From NCBI GenBank assembly GCA_029931535.1, contig JAQPZY010001347.1, positions 1,089,501 through 1,153,500 of the forward strand: 64,000 bases of DNA. Reading direction: 5' to 3'. Under the pieces are notes generated by a model that ran no database searches, was not told the origin of the DNA, and saw nothing but the letters and a program-made list of their open reading frames with translations. Positions 23,745 through 36,842 of this stretch are shown here, one piece after another. How positions within the stretch are numbered: position 1 is the first letter of the stretch; each line of letters opens with the position of its first letter. The position numbers and the translations under genes were made by a program. Source of the stretch: Margaritifera margaritifera. Its lineage: Eukaryota; Mollusca; Bivalvia; Unionida; Margaritiferidae.

Positions 23745-24200
23745 TTATAAACTGAGAAACTTGTATTGTGAAACCAAAATTAGGAGAATAGGCAATAAGG
23801 AGACTTATTTCCTCTAAATGAAGACCTGGTATGCTGGAAATCCAACTATTCAAGGTTACATCAACATAAAGGTGCATGATAAATATGACTGAAATCCAAT
23901 ATTCCTTATTAAAGTAATGCTGTGGAAACCAAATTAGGGGCAACAAGGAGCCATAACTCTTGTAAATGATAATGTGGAGCACTGTAAATTTTGATTTGTT
24001 CAAGATGCTATCAGAATAAAGCTGCATGCCAAATCTGGTTGAAATCGAATGATCATTTGTAAATGCTGCTGAAACCAAAGTCAGAAGGATGGCCAATCAG
24101 GGGCCATAACTCCTGTAAATGATTGCACGGAACACTGGAAATCAAACTCGTTCAAAGTGTCATCAATATAAAGCCCCATACCAAATTTAGTTGAAAACAA
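23745..24200. repeat. three diverged ~150-bp units with 'GGGCCATAACTC'
   Basis: Each unit has 'gaaaccaaa', 'gccataactcctgtaaatga', 'gaacactggaaatcaaactc' and 'catcaatataaagc.ccat.ccaaat'. A fourth copy is at 27462-27605. Units with this wording are, from memory, frequent in mollusc genomes. No coding function. Confidence 0.65.
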
Positions 24201-24204
24201 ACAA

Positions 24205-24890
24205 GAGTTGATCAAGGTTCCACCCCTGGGTTTTGGAGCTCTGCAGAAAGTGAGGAAGGCACAGGGCAAAGTTGTTTGCTCTATAATTTTCACAATGTAG
24301 AGAAAGTTAACGTACACTTATATGTCTTTCACCTACATGGATTGACATTTATATTTGATCTTTCTGATGCTGACAGCTGATGAACATAACTGCTTCTGTG
24401 TGCTTGGGAAATGTGCTTGAAATAACACAAATTACTATTTTTTTTAAAGTGCACTTATGAAGTTTTAAACTATTAAGCAAAACCTTAAAATAGGATTATA
24501 TCATTTTTTAAAAATAATTTACATCTGAAGTTCAGAAAATGAAAATAGTCATTCAAAGATAGTAATTACTGTATGAGATGCAAATCAGAAGTAAGACTTA
24601 GATGTGTACTCTCAAATCCAAATCAACCCCATTCTCAGAAGTAAGGCTTAGATGTGTACTCTCAAACCCAAATCAACCCCATCCTCAGAAGTAAGACTTC
24701 GATGTGTGCTCTCAAACCCAAATCAACCTCATCCTCAGATATCAAAATAAAGAAAATTACAGGCATTTTACACTTTCCATAGGATAATAACAATTCTTTT
24801 TTATAACAATAATTAACAGTGGGGAAAATCTGAGAAATACCTTTTATTTCAATTTTGAACCCCATGCAAAAAATGTGAAACTCTGGAACA
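24205..24890. repeat. dispersed repeat V, copy 1
   Basis: Blocks 'gggttttggagc', 'ggcacagggcaaagttgttt', 'acatggattgacattta', 'gagatgcaaatcag' and 'ctcaaatccaaatcaacccc' recur in the same order at 26465-27445. A 48-54 bp internal stretch ('cagaagtaagacttagatgtg') is tandemly repeated three times at 24588-24735. Confidence 0.7.
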
Positions 24891-25205
24891 GTTCTAACAT
24901 TAAGACAAATTTAAACATTTGCTCAATTCACTCTTTTTATATTGTCACATATTATTTTCTGAATAAAAAGGTACACTAATACTGATGCTATGTATGAAAA
25001 TAAGCTAATTATATCTATTTCATTCTTCCTCATACAAAAAACCTTGAGGCAGAATTATTTGTGAAATGTACCCACTTATGGAAAACTTAAAAGTCCTAGG
25101 ACGACAAAATAAAATCAACTTAAATTGAAAACTGTTAGATTAAACAAAAACAAAATATAAAGCAAAAACCGTTCTTTTAATTTATTTGTAATGAAATTTT
25201 AAAAA
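24891..25205. other. no recognised feature
   Basis: AT-rich linker between two dispersed repeats. Confidence 0.4.
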
Positions 25206-25214
25206 AACAATATA

Positions 25215-26060
25215 TATGTAGAACAGGAGTCCCTCGAAGGGACTGATGCTCTACTTGACAAAAAGAATTTCCAGGAATTCAAGATAAGATCATTCCTTCC
25301 TTTTAACTGTCGAGTGTTAAAACCATCTCCAATATTCTTCAGTGATAACAAGATTTTCAAATTAGCTGCTGTGGTGCACGTATTGGATGTCAGCATGGCA
25401 CCATTTTCATTTAGGACAAAGTAGACATCATTAGAAGTCTTTTTTGTGAAAACCTAATGTCATTACGATCATCCATTTAGGGGGAGTAATGACAACAAGA
25501 TTTTGAAGACAGTCGTCATGGCAGCCATATTGGATGTACAACTGGCACCAATTTCATTTAGGACTTGATGAAAACCCCATGGCATAATGTTCATCCATTT
25601 AGGGGGAGTTACGACAACAAGATTTTGAAGACAGTTGTTGTGGCAGCCATATTGGATGTACAAATGTCACCATTTTCATTTAGGACCAACCAAGTATCAT
25701 AAGAAGTCTACTGTTGATATAGCCATTTGGAGACGAGTAGAGATAACAATATTTTCAAGATATGACTTTCCATTCAGGAGGAGTAGCAATAAGAAGATTT
25801 TCAATATGGCTGTTGTGGTGGCCATATTGGACATCAGATTGAAACCATTTTCATTTAAGACCAACAGGACATCATAAGAAGTCTTCTGGTGAAAACCCCA
25901 CGTCAATACATGTATGACTTTCTGTTCAAGTAAAGATGTGATAACAAGATTTGAGACGAATGTAGGTTTAAAGTTTCATGGCAAGTAGTTTAGAAGGAGT
26001 AGTGATAACAAACTTGTGCTAACGAACAAACAGACAACAGACCATCCCATAAGCTCTTCT
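25215..26060. repeat. dispersed repeat W, copy 1, with internal ~125-bp units
   Basis: It starts 'aggagtccctcgaagggactgatgc' and contains four to five internal units with 'agtgataacaagattttcaa', 'gccatattggatgt', 'accattttcatttagg' and 'gtgaaaaccccat'. A second copy with the same start and order is at 43305-43945. Probably a non-autonomous element or part of a larger transposon; no coding capacity seen. Confidence 0.7.
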
Positions 26061-26464
26061 GGTCGATGAGCAGTAGAGTTAAAAAGCAGTTTCACAGGCT
26101 ATGATATACTGGTGCCAGAAGAATTAGCAAACTTTTTCTCTTATAACCCTGATCTGTTCCCTCTCTGTTAAACTTTAGAATTTAATAATTGGAATAATTG
26201 TGGCAAGTTTTACGTTCCTATTTTTTTTAGCATAACACTGGTTGCTGTGTGAGAAAATGCAAAGTACATTTTTTAAATAGCTCCTTGTGCACATTTGTAT
26301 GATACAGGGAGGGGAGGACTTTTGGGACTTTAGTACTAATGAACACTGTTCTTTGGAGAAAATACATAATAATTATTCAGAAAGAATGTCTAGATGGTTG
26401 CAAAAACATTTTTCAACCATACCACCCCAATTAAATCATACACTAATAACATCTGTTTGGTCTT

Positions 26465-27445
26465 TGATTTTCCACTCCAGGGTTTTGAAGCACCGCTCAA
26501 AGAGAGGAAAGCACAGGGCCAAGTTGTTTGCCCTACAACTATCACAATGTAGAGGAAGTTAATATACACTTACAGGTTTTTCATCTACATGGATTGACAT
26601 TTATTTTTTAACACTGTTAGGAAAATCATGGTTTGTATGAAGAAGACAACTCATGAAAATGACTTCTGTATGGAGGGGGATTACCACCATAATTCTATGC
26701 ATTTTCTAGAAGTATATGCTGTATATTCCAAACATACAACAGAAAAAATTTAATTATTGAGACCTGATTTGTTTAGGCTGAAAAGTACCGGTTATGGAGC
26801 CGGATTTTGTTTCCAGATTGTGTACTTTTGGCCCTTAGATCTAAAGCAGACCAGTCTGAACTGCACATAGATAAACCTTTACAAAAAGTAGGACAAGTTT
26901 GAGATTTGGAGTTAAAAAGGGGCCAGAACATAAAATCTTGGGTCCGATAAGCAAAAAAACCCAACCCCATTTAGGCAAAAACAAAAAAATCTCTAGGGGA
27001 AAATGAGCTACACATATGCACATGAAATTTGGTGGTAATCGCCCTCCATACTTCTGTACTAAGGAAATGCACTTGAAATAGCCCAAAGTACACCAACTCT
27101 GCCTGTCTTTGAAAATACATAAACAAAGGCATTGTAGACATTACAATTTTCTGACAATTATTAACTAATTTTTGTCATAATTTATCTCTAAAGTTCAGAA
27201 AGTGAAAATAGCCATGCAGGGCTAGCAATTTTCCATGAGATGCAAATCAGACACAGCTATATACTCTCAAACCTAAATCAACCCCAATCCTTTGGATATC
27301 AAATTAAAAGAAAAGTTGAAGGTTATTAAAATCTCTCCTAGGTTATAGATGTACACATATCTTGTTTATAACAAGGATTAATAGTGAGCAAAATAAGGGG
27401 AAAACCTTTACTTTAAATTTTGAACCCTGTGCAAAAAATGAGAAA
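26465..27445. repeat. dispersed repeat V, copy 2
   Basis: It matches 24205-24890 in block order but is longer, with a ~300-bp extra stretch at about 26700-27000. It is followed at 27462-27605 by one 'ggcataactcctcc' unit like those at 23745-24200. Confidence 0.65.
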
Positions 27446-27784
27446 CTATGGAGCAGAATCAGTTATCCTGCCAAAACCAAAGTCATGAAAACAGACAATC
27501 AGGAGGCATAACTCCTCCAAACGATGTCGCAGAATGCTGGAAATCAAACTCCTTCAAGGTCTTTTTTCAATGTAAAACGTGATACTAAATGTAATTGAAA
27601 TTCAACAGAGCTCTAGAGGAAGAATTTAATACATTAGGTACTTTAATTTAATATATTGGGTACTTTAATTTAATACATTGGGTACCTTACACCCTGGTTT
27701 GGAACTAACTACATTTTTTTTAGTTCATTGGGGTATTTTGCGAATGTGGCCAAACACAAACTTACGATACCAGACTGCATCTTA

Positions 27785-28508
27785 ATAATCAAGATGTTAA
27801 TCATGCCTCAAAAGGCCTAATGAGCAAGACTAATTCAAGGTGTTAATCATGCCTCAAAAGGCAAGTAGTGAGCAAGACTAATTCAAGGAGTTAATCATGC
27901 CTCAAAAGGCAAGTAGTGAGCAAGACTAATTCAAGGTGTTAATCATGCCTCAAAAGGCCTAATGAGCAAGACTAATTCAAGGTGTTAATAATGCCTCAAA
28001 AGGCAAGTAGTAAGCAAGACTAATTCAAGGTGTTAATCATGCCTCAAAAGGCAAGTAGTGAGCAAGACTAATTCAAGATGTTAATCATGCCTCAAAAGGC
28101 CTAGTGAGCAAGACTAATTCAAGATGTTAATCATGCCTCAAAAAGCAAGTAGTGAGCAAGACTAATTCAAGGTGTTAATCATGCCTCAAAAGGCAAGTAG
28201 TGAGCAAGACTAATTCAAGGTGTTAATCATGCCTCAAAAGGCAAGTAGTGAGCAAGACTAATTCAAGGTGTTAATCATGCCTCAAAAGGCAAGTAGTGAG
28301 CAAGACTAATTCAAGGTGTTAATCATGCCTCAAAAGGCAAGTAGTGAGCAAGACTAATTCAAGGTGTTAATCATGCCTCAAAAGGCAAGTAGTGAGCAAG
28401 ACTAATTCAAGGTGTTAATCATGCCTCAAAAGGCAAGTAGTGAGCAAGACTAATTCAAGGTGTTAATCATGCCTCAAAAGGCAAGTAGTGAGCAAGACTA
28501 ATTCAAGG
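27785..28508. repeat. 48-bp tandem array, ~15 copies
   Basis: Unit 'tcaaggtgttaatcatgcct' plus 'caaaaggcaagtagtgagca' plus 'agactaat'. A 46-bp variant ('aaggcctaatgagc') is confined to the left half; the right half is almost perfectly homogeneous, suggesting recent expansion. Confidence 0.95.
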
Positions 28509-29471
28509 TGCATTTGATTACATGTACATGTATATGGCTCCCTCTGGATGAGTTAACTCACAGTATTGAGTACTACGTTATCATTTCAAACCTGCAAGAA
28601 ACACCATGAACTTGTCTCAATAACATAGTTTCAATTTGAAATGCCAGGATCCAGATGAAGGTCTTGATATGTTTTACTCCAAATTCTAAGATATACTTGA
28701 TAAGCATGCTCCACAAAAAAATACAAGAATAAAAACACAAAAAGCCTCATTGATATAATTAAGAAATCCAAGCTGTTAGAATGCTACAAGATCAATATCA
28801 CAAAGGGATATGAAGGGAACTACAGATGAAACAAAACAGTCCCTTATCAAGAAAATCAAAGCAAAAATATATTTCACACAAGCCATAAACCAAAGCAAAG
28901 AGTATGAACTCTTTTGAATTCATGAATTATTTCCCAACTCAAATGAAAATGGGGAAAAAAAATCCTTCTGGATACTAAAGGCATAGCTGAACATCTGCAA
29001 TTCTGCTGAAGATATCAAAATAAATGACCCCACACCAAGCTATACAAAGTTAAAAGAATCTGTTAGCTCCAAACTTCAGAACAATGTTGAAAATAAACTA
29101 GAAATAACCAACTAAGGTGTATGGCACATCATAACAAACTAAGGTGTATGGCACATCACAGAAACTTTAATACTCAAAAAGGCACAGGGGTTGATGGTAT
29201 AGGCCCAAAATTGTTAAAACTAAGTGCTAATAAAATATTACAAGTCAATAGCACAAATTATAAACTTACGCCTAAATGTTATAAATTTCCTTGTGCATTA
29301 AAGAGGGCAAGAATATCACCACTGCATAAAGGCAATTAGAATGATCTTCCTGAAAATTACAGACCCATTTCTGTCTTGCCCACAACCTCCAAATTTATGG
29401 AGAAACATGTAACAAAGCAAAGCAGAAGTCCTACAAACAAATGACCCCTACATCAGCACCAATTAGGCTTT

Positions 29472-29716
29472 GGGGCCCCAGGTGGTCAAGTGGTCTAAGG
29501 CACTCGCCTTTACAGATCACTGACATCTCACCTCTATCCGCATGGGTTTGAGTCTCAGCTTGGCCAATGTGGCTATGTAAGAAAGTCTGCCAGTAGTTTC
29601 CCATGGGTGGTTGTTCCCAGGATCTTCCTGGGTTCTTCTTCCACCAAATATACTAGCTGCCATATATAGCCTATCATGAGCCGAAAAATGACATTAAAAC
29701 CACAAAACCAAACCAA
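29472..29716 (+). mobile_element. tRNA-derived SINE, family 1, inserted in LINE RT
   Basis: Same head (A box 'tggtcaagtggtc', B box 'gtttgagtct') and body as 21909-22155. Flanked by a 14-bp target duplication, ACCAATTAGGCTTT at 29458-29471 and ACCAATTAGGTTTT at 29717-29730 (one mismatch). The duplicated bases encode the QxGFR motif of the RT, so the SINE arrived after the LINE. Confidence 0.85.
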
Positions 29717-30111
29717 ACCAATTAGGTTTTCGATCAAACCACTCACATCATAATGTGCTAATAAAGATAACTGATAAATGACTTAAAGACAACGATGAGG
29801 GAAACACAATATGATCAAACCTTTAAGATCTAAAGAAGGCATCTGACAAAGTTGACCATGACATACTTATTGAAAAGCTCTTTTATTACAATTTCACTGA
29901 AAAAACAAAACAATTTCCTGCATACAATATTATCAAAGTGACAGAACCCAGTAAGTGCACCTAAACAGCACTCTATTAAGTCCTGGTCAAATAAAATATG
30001 GTGTTCCCCAGGGTTCAATCTCAGGACCTATCTTATTTCTCTTGTACATTAATGACCTGCCATTGTATACACAGAACACTGAAACTGACATGTATGCAGA
30101 TGCTGCAACAT

Positions 30112-30402
30112 TCCATACTGTCAGGTCAACAAAGCAACAATCCATACTGTCAGGTCAACAAAGCAACAATCCATACTGTCAGGTCAACAAAGCAACTATC
30201 CATATTGTCAGGTCAACAAAGCAACAATCCATACTGTCAGGTCAACAAAGCAACATTCCATACTGTCAGGTCAACAAAGCAACAATCCATACTGTCAGGT
30301 CAACAAAGCAACATTCCATACTGTCAGGTCAACAAAGCAACATTCCATACTGTCAGGTCAACAAAGCAACAATCCATACTGTCAGGTCAACAAAGCAACA
30401 CA
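30112..30402. repeat. 29-bp minisatellite within the RT remnant, ~10 copies
   Basis: Unit 'ccatactgtcaggtcaacaa' plus 'agcaacaat', almost identical between copies. As 29 is not a multiple of 3, the array is read in all frames, and two overlapping open frames of 156 and 170 codons result. These are not genes. The seed is the sequence just after the YADAATF motif of the LINE. Confidence 0.95.
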
Positions 30403-31164
30403 ATCCAAGAACAGCAAAAGCATGATCTAAATTGCATCAGAAGATGGTGTCCTGACAATGGAATGTATATAAATACCAAAAAGACCAATGCAATGCTACT
30501 AGGAACATAAAACATTAATCCCGCAAAATTCCATTCCATTGTCTGTAATGATGAATACATACATAATGTAGAAATATCATAAACTACAAGGAGTATGTGT
30601 TGAGAATAAACAAACCTGGTATCATCATATAGATAATGTTTGTAACATTATAGTTTTTAAATTAATGTTACTACAGAGATTGAATAAAATATCAACCCAT
30701 ACAAGGAAACTATTCTATTCAACTTACATATTACCTATTAGGGACTACTGTTGCACTGTACGGGTTTCATGCACACACTAAATTTCGGTTAAATAACATG
30801 CTGACATATTTCAATCTTTAAACTGACTTCCTTCTGACAAAAGTATTTTATATTATAGATGTATGTAGGTTTATAAAGATCTTCATAATTCAACACCTTT
30901 TTACCAAAGTGATATGCCTGTCCAAACCAGCAATATCCCTATGTACTCTTTGAAATCAACATCAAACCTATGTTCAAAACAACCAAAACCAAGAACTAAT
31001 GAAGTGAAAAAGTCATTTATACATATACTGACTGGAATAAGCTACAACCTGAACCAAAGCAAGCTGGCAATCTTACAATGTTAAATGCAGGATATGTCAA
31101 CTATGTATTTAATATCTCTCACTAAATATTCTCTCAGTTTCTCCTTGTTCTTATGCGTATGCTA

Positions 31165-31319
31165 GGACCCAGGTGGCCGAGTGGTCTAAGGCACTCGCCT
31201 TGACAGATCACTCACACATCTCACCTCTATCTGTGCGAGTTTGTGTCTCAGCTCAACCAACATCGGTATGTGAGAATGCTTGCCAGTATCTTCCCATGGG
31301 TCGGTGGTTCTTCCCAGGT
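31165..31319 (+). mobile_element. tRNA-derived SINE, family 1, 3'-truncated
   Basis: It begins 'aggacccaggtggccgagtggtc' and follows the family to 'gggtcggtggttcttccca', then stops. It is inserted near the 3' end of the LINE, whose terminal sequence continues after it. Confidence 0.75.
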
Positions 31320-31494
31320 GTAAGTTTTATGTAAAATATTGGCATGATATCAACCCACAAATTAATTCATTCTTTCTTTTCTTTTATAAATATTGTGTAC
31401 ATGTATAGAATATATTGTATGCCCCAGAGGACCTCATGGGAGATTAGCTAATTATTATTTTTATTATTATTATTATGATAAAGGGCAATTCTGA

Positions 31495-32160
31495 AACAAT
31501 ATTCATATCAATAGAATGTGTTACCGGTAAATGGTTCTCGAGCAATGCTGATTACAAACAACATCCCATGTAAAGATATGAAGTTGATCAACAAGACAAA
31601 TAACTGTGTCCAAATTGGAGTAAGACAAAATACAAAAAAGGCACATCTGCACATCTAGGTCTGTGGGAAAATATTTTGAGCATGTTCCATCAGAATATGT
31701 TGAATGGTTCTTCAACTCTGCTGATTTCAAGCAAGATTTCAAGTTTCCATATGAAGAGAATTTGCTAGACATGAGCCAAAACTCTTACCAAAATGGAGTA
31801 CTGTAGATGAGACAAAACTCTGTCCAAAATGGAGTACGGTACAAAACCCTGTCCAAAATGGAGTATGGTAGATGAGACAAAACTTATAAATGGCAGATTA
31901 AGTCTATGAGACAATGTTCATACCAAATCGCATCAAAATTTATTCTATGGTTCTTAAACTATGCTGATTACAAGCAACATCCCATGTCAAGATATGAAAT
32001 TAATTGTCAAGGGCCATAACTCTATCCAAAATGGAGTGCTTATGAGACAACCCCATAAAAGGCACATCTAGACCTACGAGACAATGTACTAACCAAAACT
32101 GGATCATAATATGTTGAATGGTTTCTGAGCTATGCTGGTTACATGGATCTTCTGTAGTGG
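31495..32160. repeat. diverged ~170-240 bp units with 'gggccataactc'
   Basis: Four units start with 'ggttct..a.c.atgctgattac' (about 31534, 31710, 31951, 32121) and contain 'aacatcccatgtcaagatatg', 'ccaaaatggagt' and 'aaaaggcacatct'. No gene. Confidence 0.6.
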
Positions 32161-32255
32161 ATATTTAAAAAGACAAAACCTTTATACTGCACATCTACAT
32201 GTAATAGGCAGTTCACCTACCAAATGGCATCCAATTATATTTAAGCGCTGTAGAG

Positions 32256-32475
32256 GTATGGTGGTTACAATAGGTATTTTGTTTGCTTTGTTGCTTTTAG
32301 TGGTACTTTTAACACATTATTGGCTACCAATATATCATGCTAAGGAAATGGTAGCTAAGTGCCTTTACAAAGGACACATCAAGGGATCAGACCCAGGCTG
32401 GCTTGGTCAGGTATCAAAGCTACAACCTTTGGATTACTAATCAGACATTCTAACAACTTAGCTACCACAGGTCCT
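32256..32475 (-). mobile_element. tRNA-derived SINE, family 2
   Basis: On the minus strand: a tRNA-like head with 'ggtagctaagttgttag' (A-box region) and 'tttgatacctg' (weak B box), then 'aagccagcctgggtctgat', 'atttccttagcatgatatat' and a 'gtgttaaaagtaccac' tail. The same order is seen at 42304-42475 on the plus strand. Confidence 0.65.
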
Positions 32476-32479
32476 GGTT

Positions 32480-35400
32480 GCTAATGGGACAAATGGACAG
32501 ACAGATTGATGAATGAATAGACCAATCGAACAACTGATTATTATAGGCTACTCCATCTTGATGCTTGGACCTTAGGAAAACAAATTCCTAAAACAGCTTT
32601 ATATTAAAAAGTCTTTCCAGAGCTACATCTGCTAAATTAAAGCTAGGCTAGGTTCCTTCCCTAATAATTGGATGAGACAATTTTGAAATTCACTGACACT
32701 GCTGAGAAGGATATATCCAAAAGCAAAAAAAATGATGGAACTGCAGAGTGTGATCATATCCAAGAAAACATTCCCCTTTTCCATTAAATTTAGAAATGAA
32801 GGCAAATTTCTAAGTTTGAGGAAAGTCTCAGTTCCTTCATTAAAACTTAATCATAAACACCTTGCAATGAGGGTATACCTGGACTAATAGAACTATGTGG
32901 ACATACACTGTACCATGTATGAAAAGACCTGGTACATATGCAAGCATGGGAAACTTCAAAAGTCATAATTGAACAGCTATCACTGCTAAGTCGTTGCTAT
33001 AATTGATCACAGCTGAATAACTACTGTTAAGTCATAAAAGAACAGTCCAAGGTCAGCCCTCTGGCGAATTCCTGAACACTTGTCTATGTAGCCCCGAGGA
33101 CCAACATAGAGGGTGATTAATGATGATGAAATAAGTGACCCAAGAATGATTACCCACTTAAGTTAATACTTGTGAGGAAGACAGTGGTGAACGTTAACAT
33201 GTCTGTGACATGATACATTATTTTATGTCTGTATATCAATCATCACTGGCAAACTGTTTTGCTGGAATTTCATACTGAGAACTCTATACCCACATTCATT
33301 ATAATGGTATCCATATTTCTCTGATGATATTATGACCATGCTTTACGATAACCCAAATTCCAAGTTTTACCAAATTTAAGCAACTTTTTATCTAAAAAAG
33401 CCTTGTCAGGAAAAAAAAAAGCTTATCTCCCCCTGGGTTTCTCATGGAAGAAATAGTGTATACAAACGCTGAAAATGACAATTCCCTAGCCCATGAACTA
33501 GGACAGACAACTAAAATCACTGCTGGGCAAGTGAAATTTCATATATAGTACAGAATTTGATGTTATGAAATAATTGTTACATCTCTAAAAAATTCCAATA
33601 TTTCCTGAAATAGTCAACAAAACTTAAAGCTGGTGCTTATGCCATTTGAAGTCAACAATAGAGAGAAAACAGAGATATATCTTTAATTGATCACAAGAAA
33701 AATGAATTCACTTGAAATTTTTAAGTGAAATGTTAAGAACACTTTCAAGATTTTATTGTGTCAGTGGTGATGGTGTCTTAATTAATTGCCATCCTAATGC
33801 CAAGCTTCTCAAAAAGTGATTGGTCATTGACATTAAAGTTACTTGGAAATCATACAAATACAAACTCATAAAAACATCCTCAAAACAAAAAAAAGTCATC
33901 AACTTACAAATTATTTGTCGCTATGCCTATGACATATCTTGGCGTCATAATTGTTATGTTCAGAAAACATAAATTTATGTCAAAATTTTCAGCTCCAGGC
34001 CATGTTCCACGTCAAGCGGAAATGATGACTAATTATTGTAATTCATGGTAAAAGTTGTAAAAGAAACCACCAATCAATTTTTCTTAACCTTTTTCCCAAT
34101 TACATAAATTGGTTTGGTGTCAAAATGGTACGTCTCAGATTCTTATAAAATATTGATAGAAACTGGAAAAAAAGGCTGACTTTGTCATAATCAAACCATG
34201 TTTATTTTATGACATTATTACACGACCCATTTACGACAGCATCAGATCATACTCAAAGCACATGGTTTTAGAAAGGGCAGACCAGTGAGGTAGGTACATT
34301 TTTTTTTACCACTCTTACATCTCTCGAAATAACTGTTTCTGTATCGAATATTGCTCAAGACAGATGGAAAAATATCCTTTTTAGTCATAAATTGGTGAAG
34401 GATTTAAATTACTTACCATTTTGCCTGAAATAAATTTGGAAACAACTTGAGTTTTGCTAATAATTTTCAAGAAATTTATTTTTTCCAGCAGCCCACATTT
34501 GTTAGATTTTTAAATGCCCATAGCATTCTTTTATATTGGTATGGGTATGATTTTGTAACAGTAATTCTTTAAGGAAAAAGAGAAGATAGTTGTCACATTT
34601 AATCAATATGAGTAAAACTTCATGCTGATCCCAAATTAGATAGCGGAGATGTCACATGTACCCCATTAAAAATCTCCTGCATTAACATGTACAGTTCACA
34701 TTCTGTTGTTCTTATCCCAACCTAATACAGTTATGTGAAAAGTTGTCGGTCTTTGTGTATATGGAGTAAATATAAAAGATGCATGCTTTCTTTAATTACT
34801 TTTTTGGACTTTTTTCCTTTCCTGTTGTATTAATGACAGCTCTGTGTGGGTGAATTTATGGTTAATAAAGTAAATGATCATATGTTACTACACCAGCATA
34901 GTAAAGATGATAGCAAGAAATATTTTTGTAAAAAGCAAAGCATACTATAAACACATCTACACAAAATAAACCCAACCACTGTCTACCATGTCATCATGTT
35001 ACAGGTATATACACCACAGCACATGACAGAGGGTAGTTTATAGGTTATGGGTACATACCGATATCTAAAGGATTTGAATAATGTACATGTTAATATTGGA
35101 AGCAGCAAATTTAAGTGCCAAAGGTAAAATTACACAAGCTCAAAACAATGAAGCTGCCATGCATTACATGCACAGTTAAGCTGAAACACACAAGATTTAA
35201 AAAAACAATGAAAGTACACTAAGTGCTGGAGTGGTTAAGTCCTGGTGCACTTTTGCTATCTGAAAATGCAACACAGTACAGTGTAAAAACAGAAAGCACA
35301 AGCACAGATACTGTGCCACTAAATGAAACCTGGAGAACTACTGATGCACAGATCTTCAGAAGTAGAACAATGATAAAGCATCACAAACTGAAATGAACAC

Positions 35401-36575
35401 ACATTTTGACGGGGATTTTCTCTGTGTATTAAATAACATTTGCAAAATGTATGCTTTGATACCACTTGAACATAAGAAACACACAGGAAAATAAAACTGC
35501 TTTAAAATATGAAAAACTGTGTTTGTATTTGTGGATGTTATTGGTGGCAATAGCATGACAACTACAATTTTATGGTTCTTCTTATGTGTAACTAACAAAA
35601 GGTATCATGTACCAGTAAAAATCAAGACAACTGACATCATGAAGTTCATATAAACGTGGAACCTGTATAATCTAGACCCTGAGTATTTTTATTCTTGGCA
35701 ACTGTGGAACAAATAAATGGGTTTACTCTGACCTCATTGTCATTGACCATTCAGCCTAAAATGTTGGTCCCTTTTGTGGCTTGTTTACACATTCTCTTTA
35801 GTTGTTTTGCAAATAAAAGCAGACTGCATTCATTTTATCTAAATATTAAGATCATTCAGTATATTATAGTAGAGATCTGTGAAGTATAAGTGGGTTTGAC
35901 ATGACATTTCTAACCAGAAACATAATGTGTGTTAATGAGACATCTGCAAGAAGAACAGAAAGTGGATACAAATTACCCAGCTGACAGTGTTGGATGATAA
36001 GTTGATGTCATGCAACCATGAAAAACTCTTGTATTGGATGTAACTGGGACACAAATATGCCATCTAAACAATTTAAGAGTAATAAACATATAAAACTGCA
36101 AAATAAAAGGATGTGAAAAATTTATGTCAAATTCATTGTTTCAAATTAATGATCATTCATTTGGATAGCCATCTGATCTATTTCACAATCATTTTGAAAA
36201 AGCAAAAATGGCATCCTGTTACATCTGCAACATATTAATGACTACAGTTTCCATATCCTGACCTATATGTTAAATATAAGAACTAAGATTTGTTCCTAGC
36301 ATTCTCTTTAATTATCCAATCACAACATCATTTGGATATTTTTCAATGATAATGTTGAAATTGTTCACAAATATCTCATTGATGTCTTGTGTTACATCTT
36401 TTGTTAAAATTTTTTTTTTTTTTACACAATACACACAAGGAACTATCTCCATTCATACAACAATAAATAGCCCATTATCAGGTGTTTTATAATTATGTAA
36501 CATGGACAAGTTATAATAACTATGAACTTAAAAAAAAAGTGAGTCTGAGGTTTAACACAAATTTTATAATTCTAT
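32480..36575. other. 4-kb stretch with no recognised gene or element
   Basis: AT-rich unique-looking sequence. Small A or T runs occur (33410, 34300, 36410). Open frames of 60-80 codons have no motifs. I see no splice-flanked conserved block, tandem array or transposon end. It may be intron or intergenic DNA. Confidence 0.45.
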
Positions 36576-36581
36576 ATATAC

Positions 36582-36584
<3 letters not shown>

Positions 36585-36660
<76 letters not shown>
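36585..36660. repeat. (TA)n microsatellite
   Basis: About 37 uninterrupted TA steps. Open frames of alternating Tyr and Ile across it are artefacts. Confidence 0.95.
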
Positions 36661-36664
<4 letters not shown>

Positions 36665-36842
36665 TACGTACACACATTAAGGACCCTGAAATTTAAATGG
36701 CTCTTGCCTGAGATTTTTTTTCCCTAAAATGAACGAGACAGATATATATTTGTAACATTTAATATCAAAGCATTCAAAGGAGATACAACAAATTGCGACA
36801 AAAAATTTATATTCCTAATTATTAAATGTACTGGAAAATGTG

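Larger units (their letters stand above)
29121..30510 (+). pseudogene. LINE reverse transcriptase remnant
   Basis: Reading across frames gives, in order: GTGVDGIGPKLLKLSANKI; KRARISPLHKGN; ENYRPISVLPTTSKFMEKHV (RT block 1-2); LGFRSNHS split by a SINE; DLKKASDKVDHDIL (from DLKKAFDTVDH, holding a catalytic Asp); YGVPQGSISGPILFLLYIND; then YADAATF, where the family has YADDTT; then WCPDNGMYIN..KTNAMLLGT. The second catalytic Asp of YADD reads as Ala here. Right after this motif a 29-bp repeat has expanded tenfold. The gene is plainly inactive. Confidence 0.8.
28590..31476 (+). mobile_element. decayed Jockey/CR1-like LINE holding two SINEs and a minisatellite
   Basis: Residual reading shows the linker after the endonuclease ('LDKHAPQKN.RI'), the RT blocks (see the pseudogene entry), a C-terminal region ('KLLG', 'HIDNVCNI', 'DYCCTVWGF'-like) and a 3' end with 'ggacctcatgggagattagc' followed by an ATT-rich simple tail (31440-31476). 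This 3' structure is typical of the Jockey/Rex1/CR1 lineages. Many stops and shifts make it dead. The endonuclease end is missing or unreadable. Confidence 0.75.

Noticed and set aside
29955..30510. Two overlapping repetitive ORFs of 156 and 170 codons
   Set aside because: Produced by the 29-bp minisatellite read in different frames inside a dead LINE RT.
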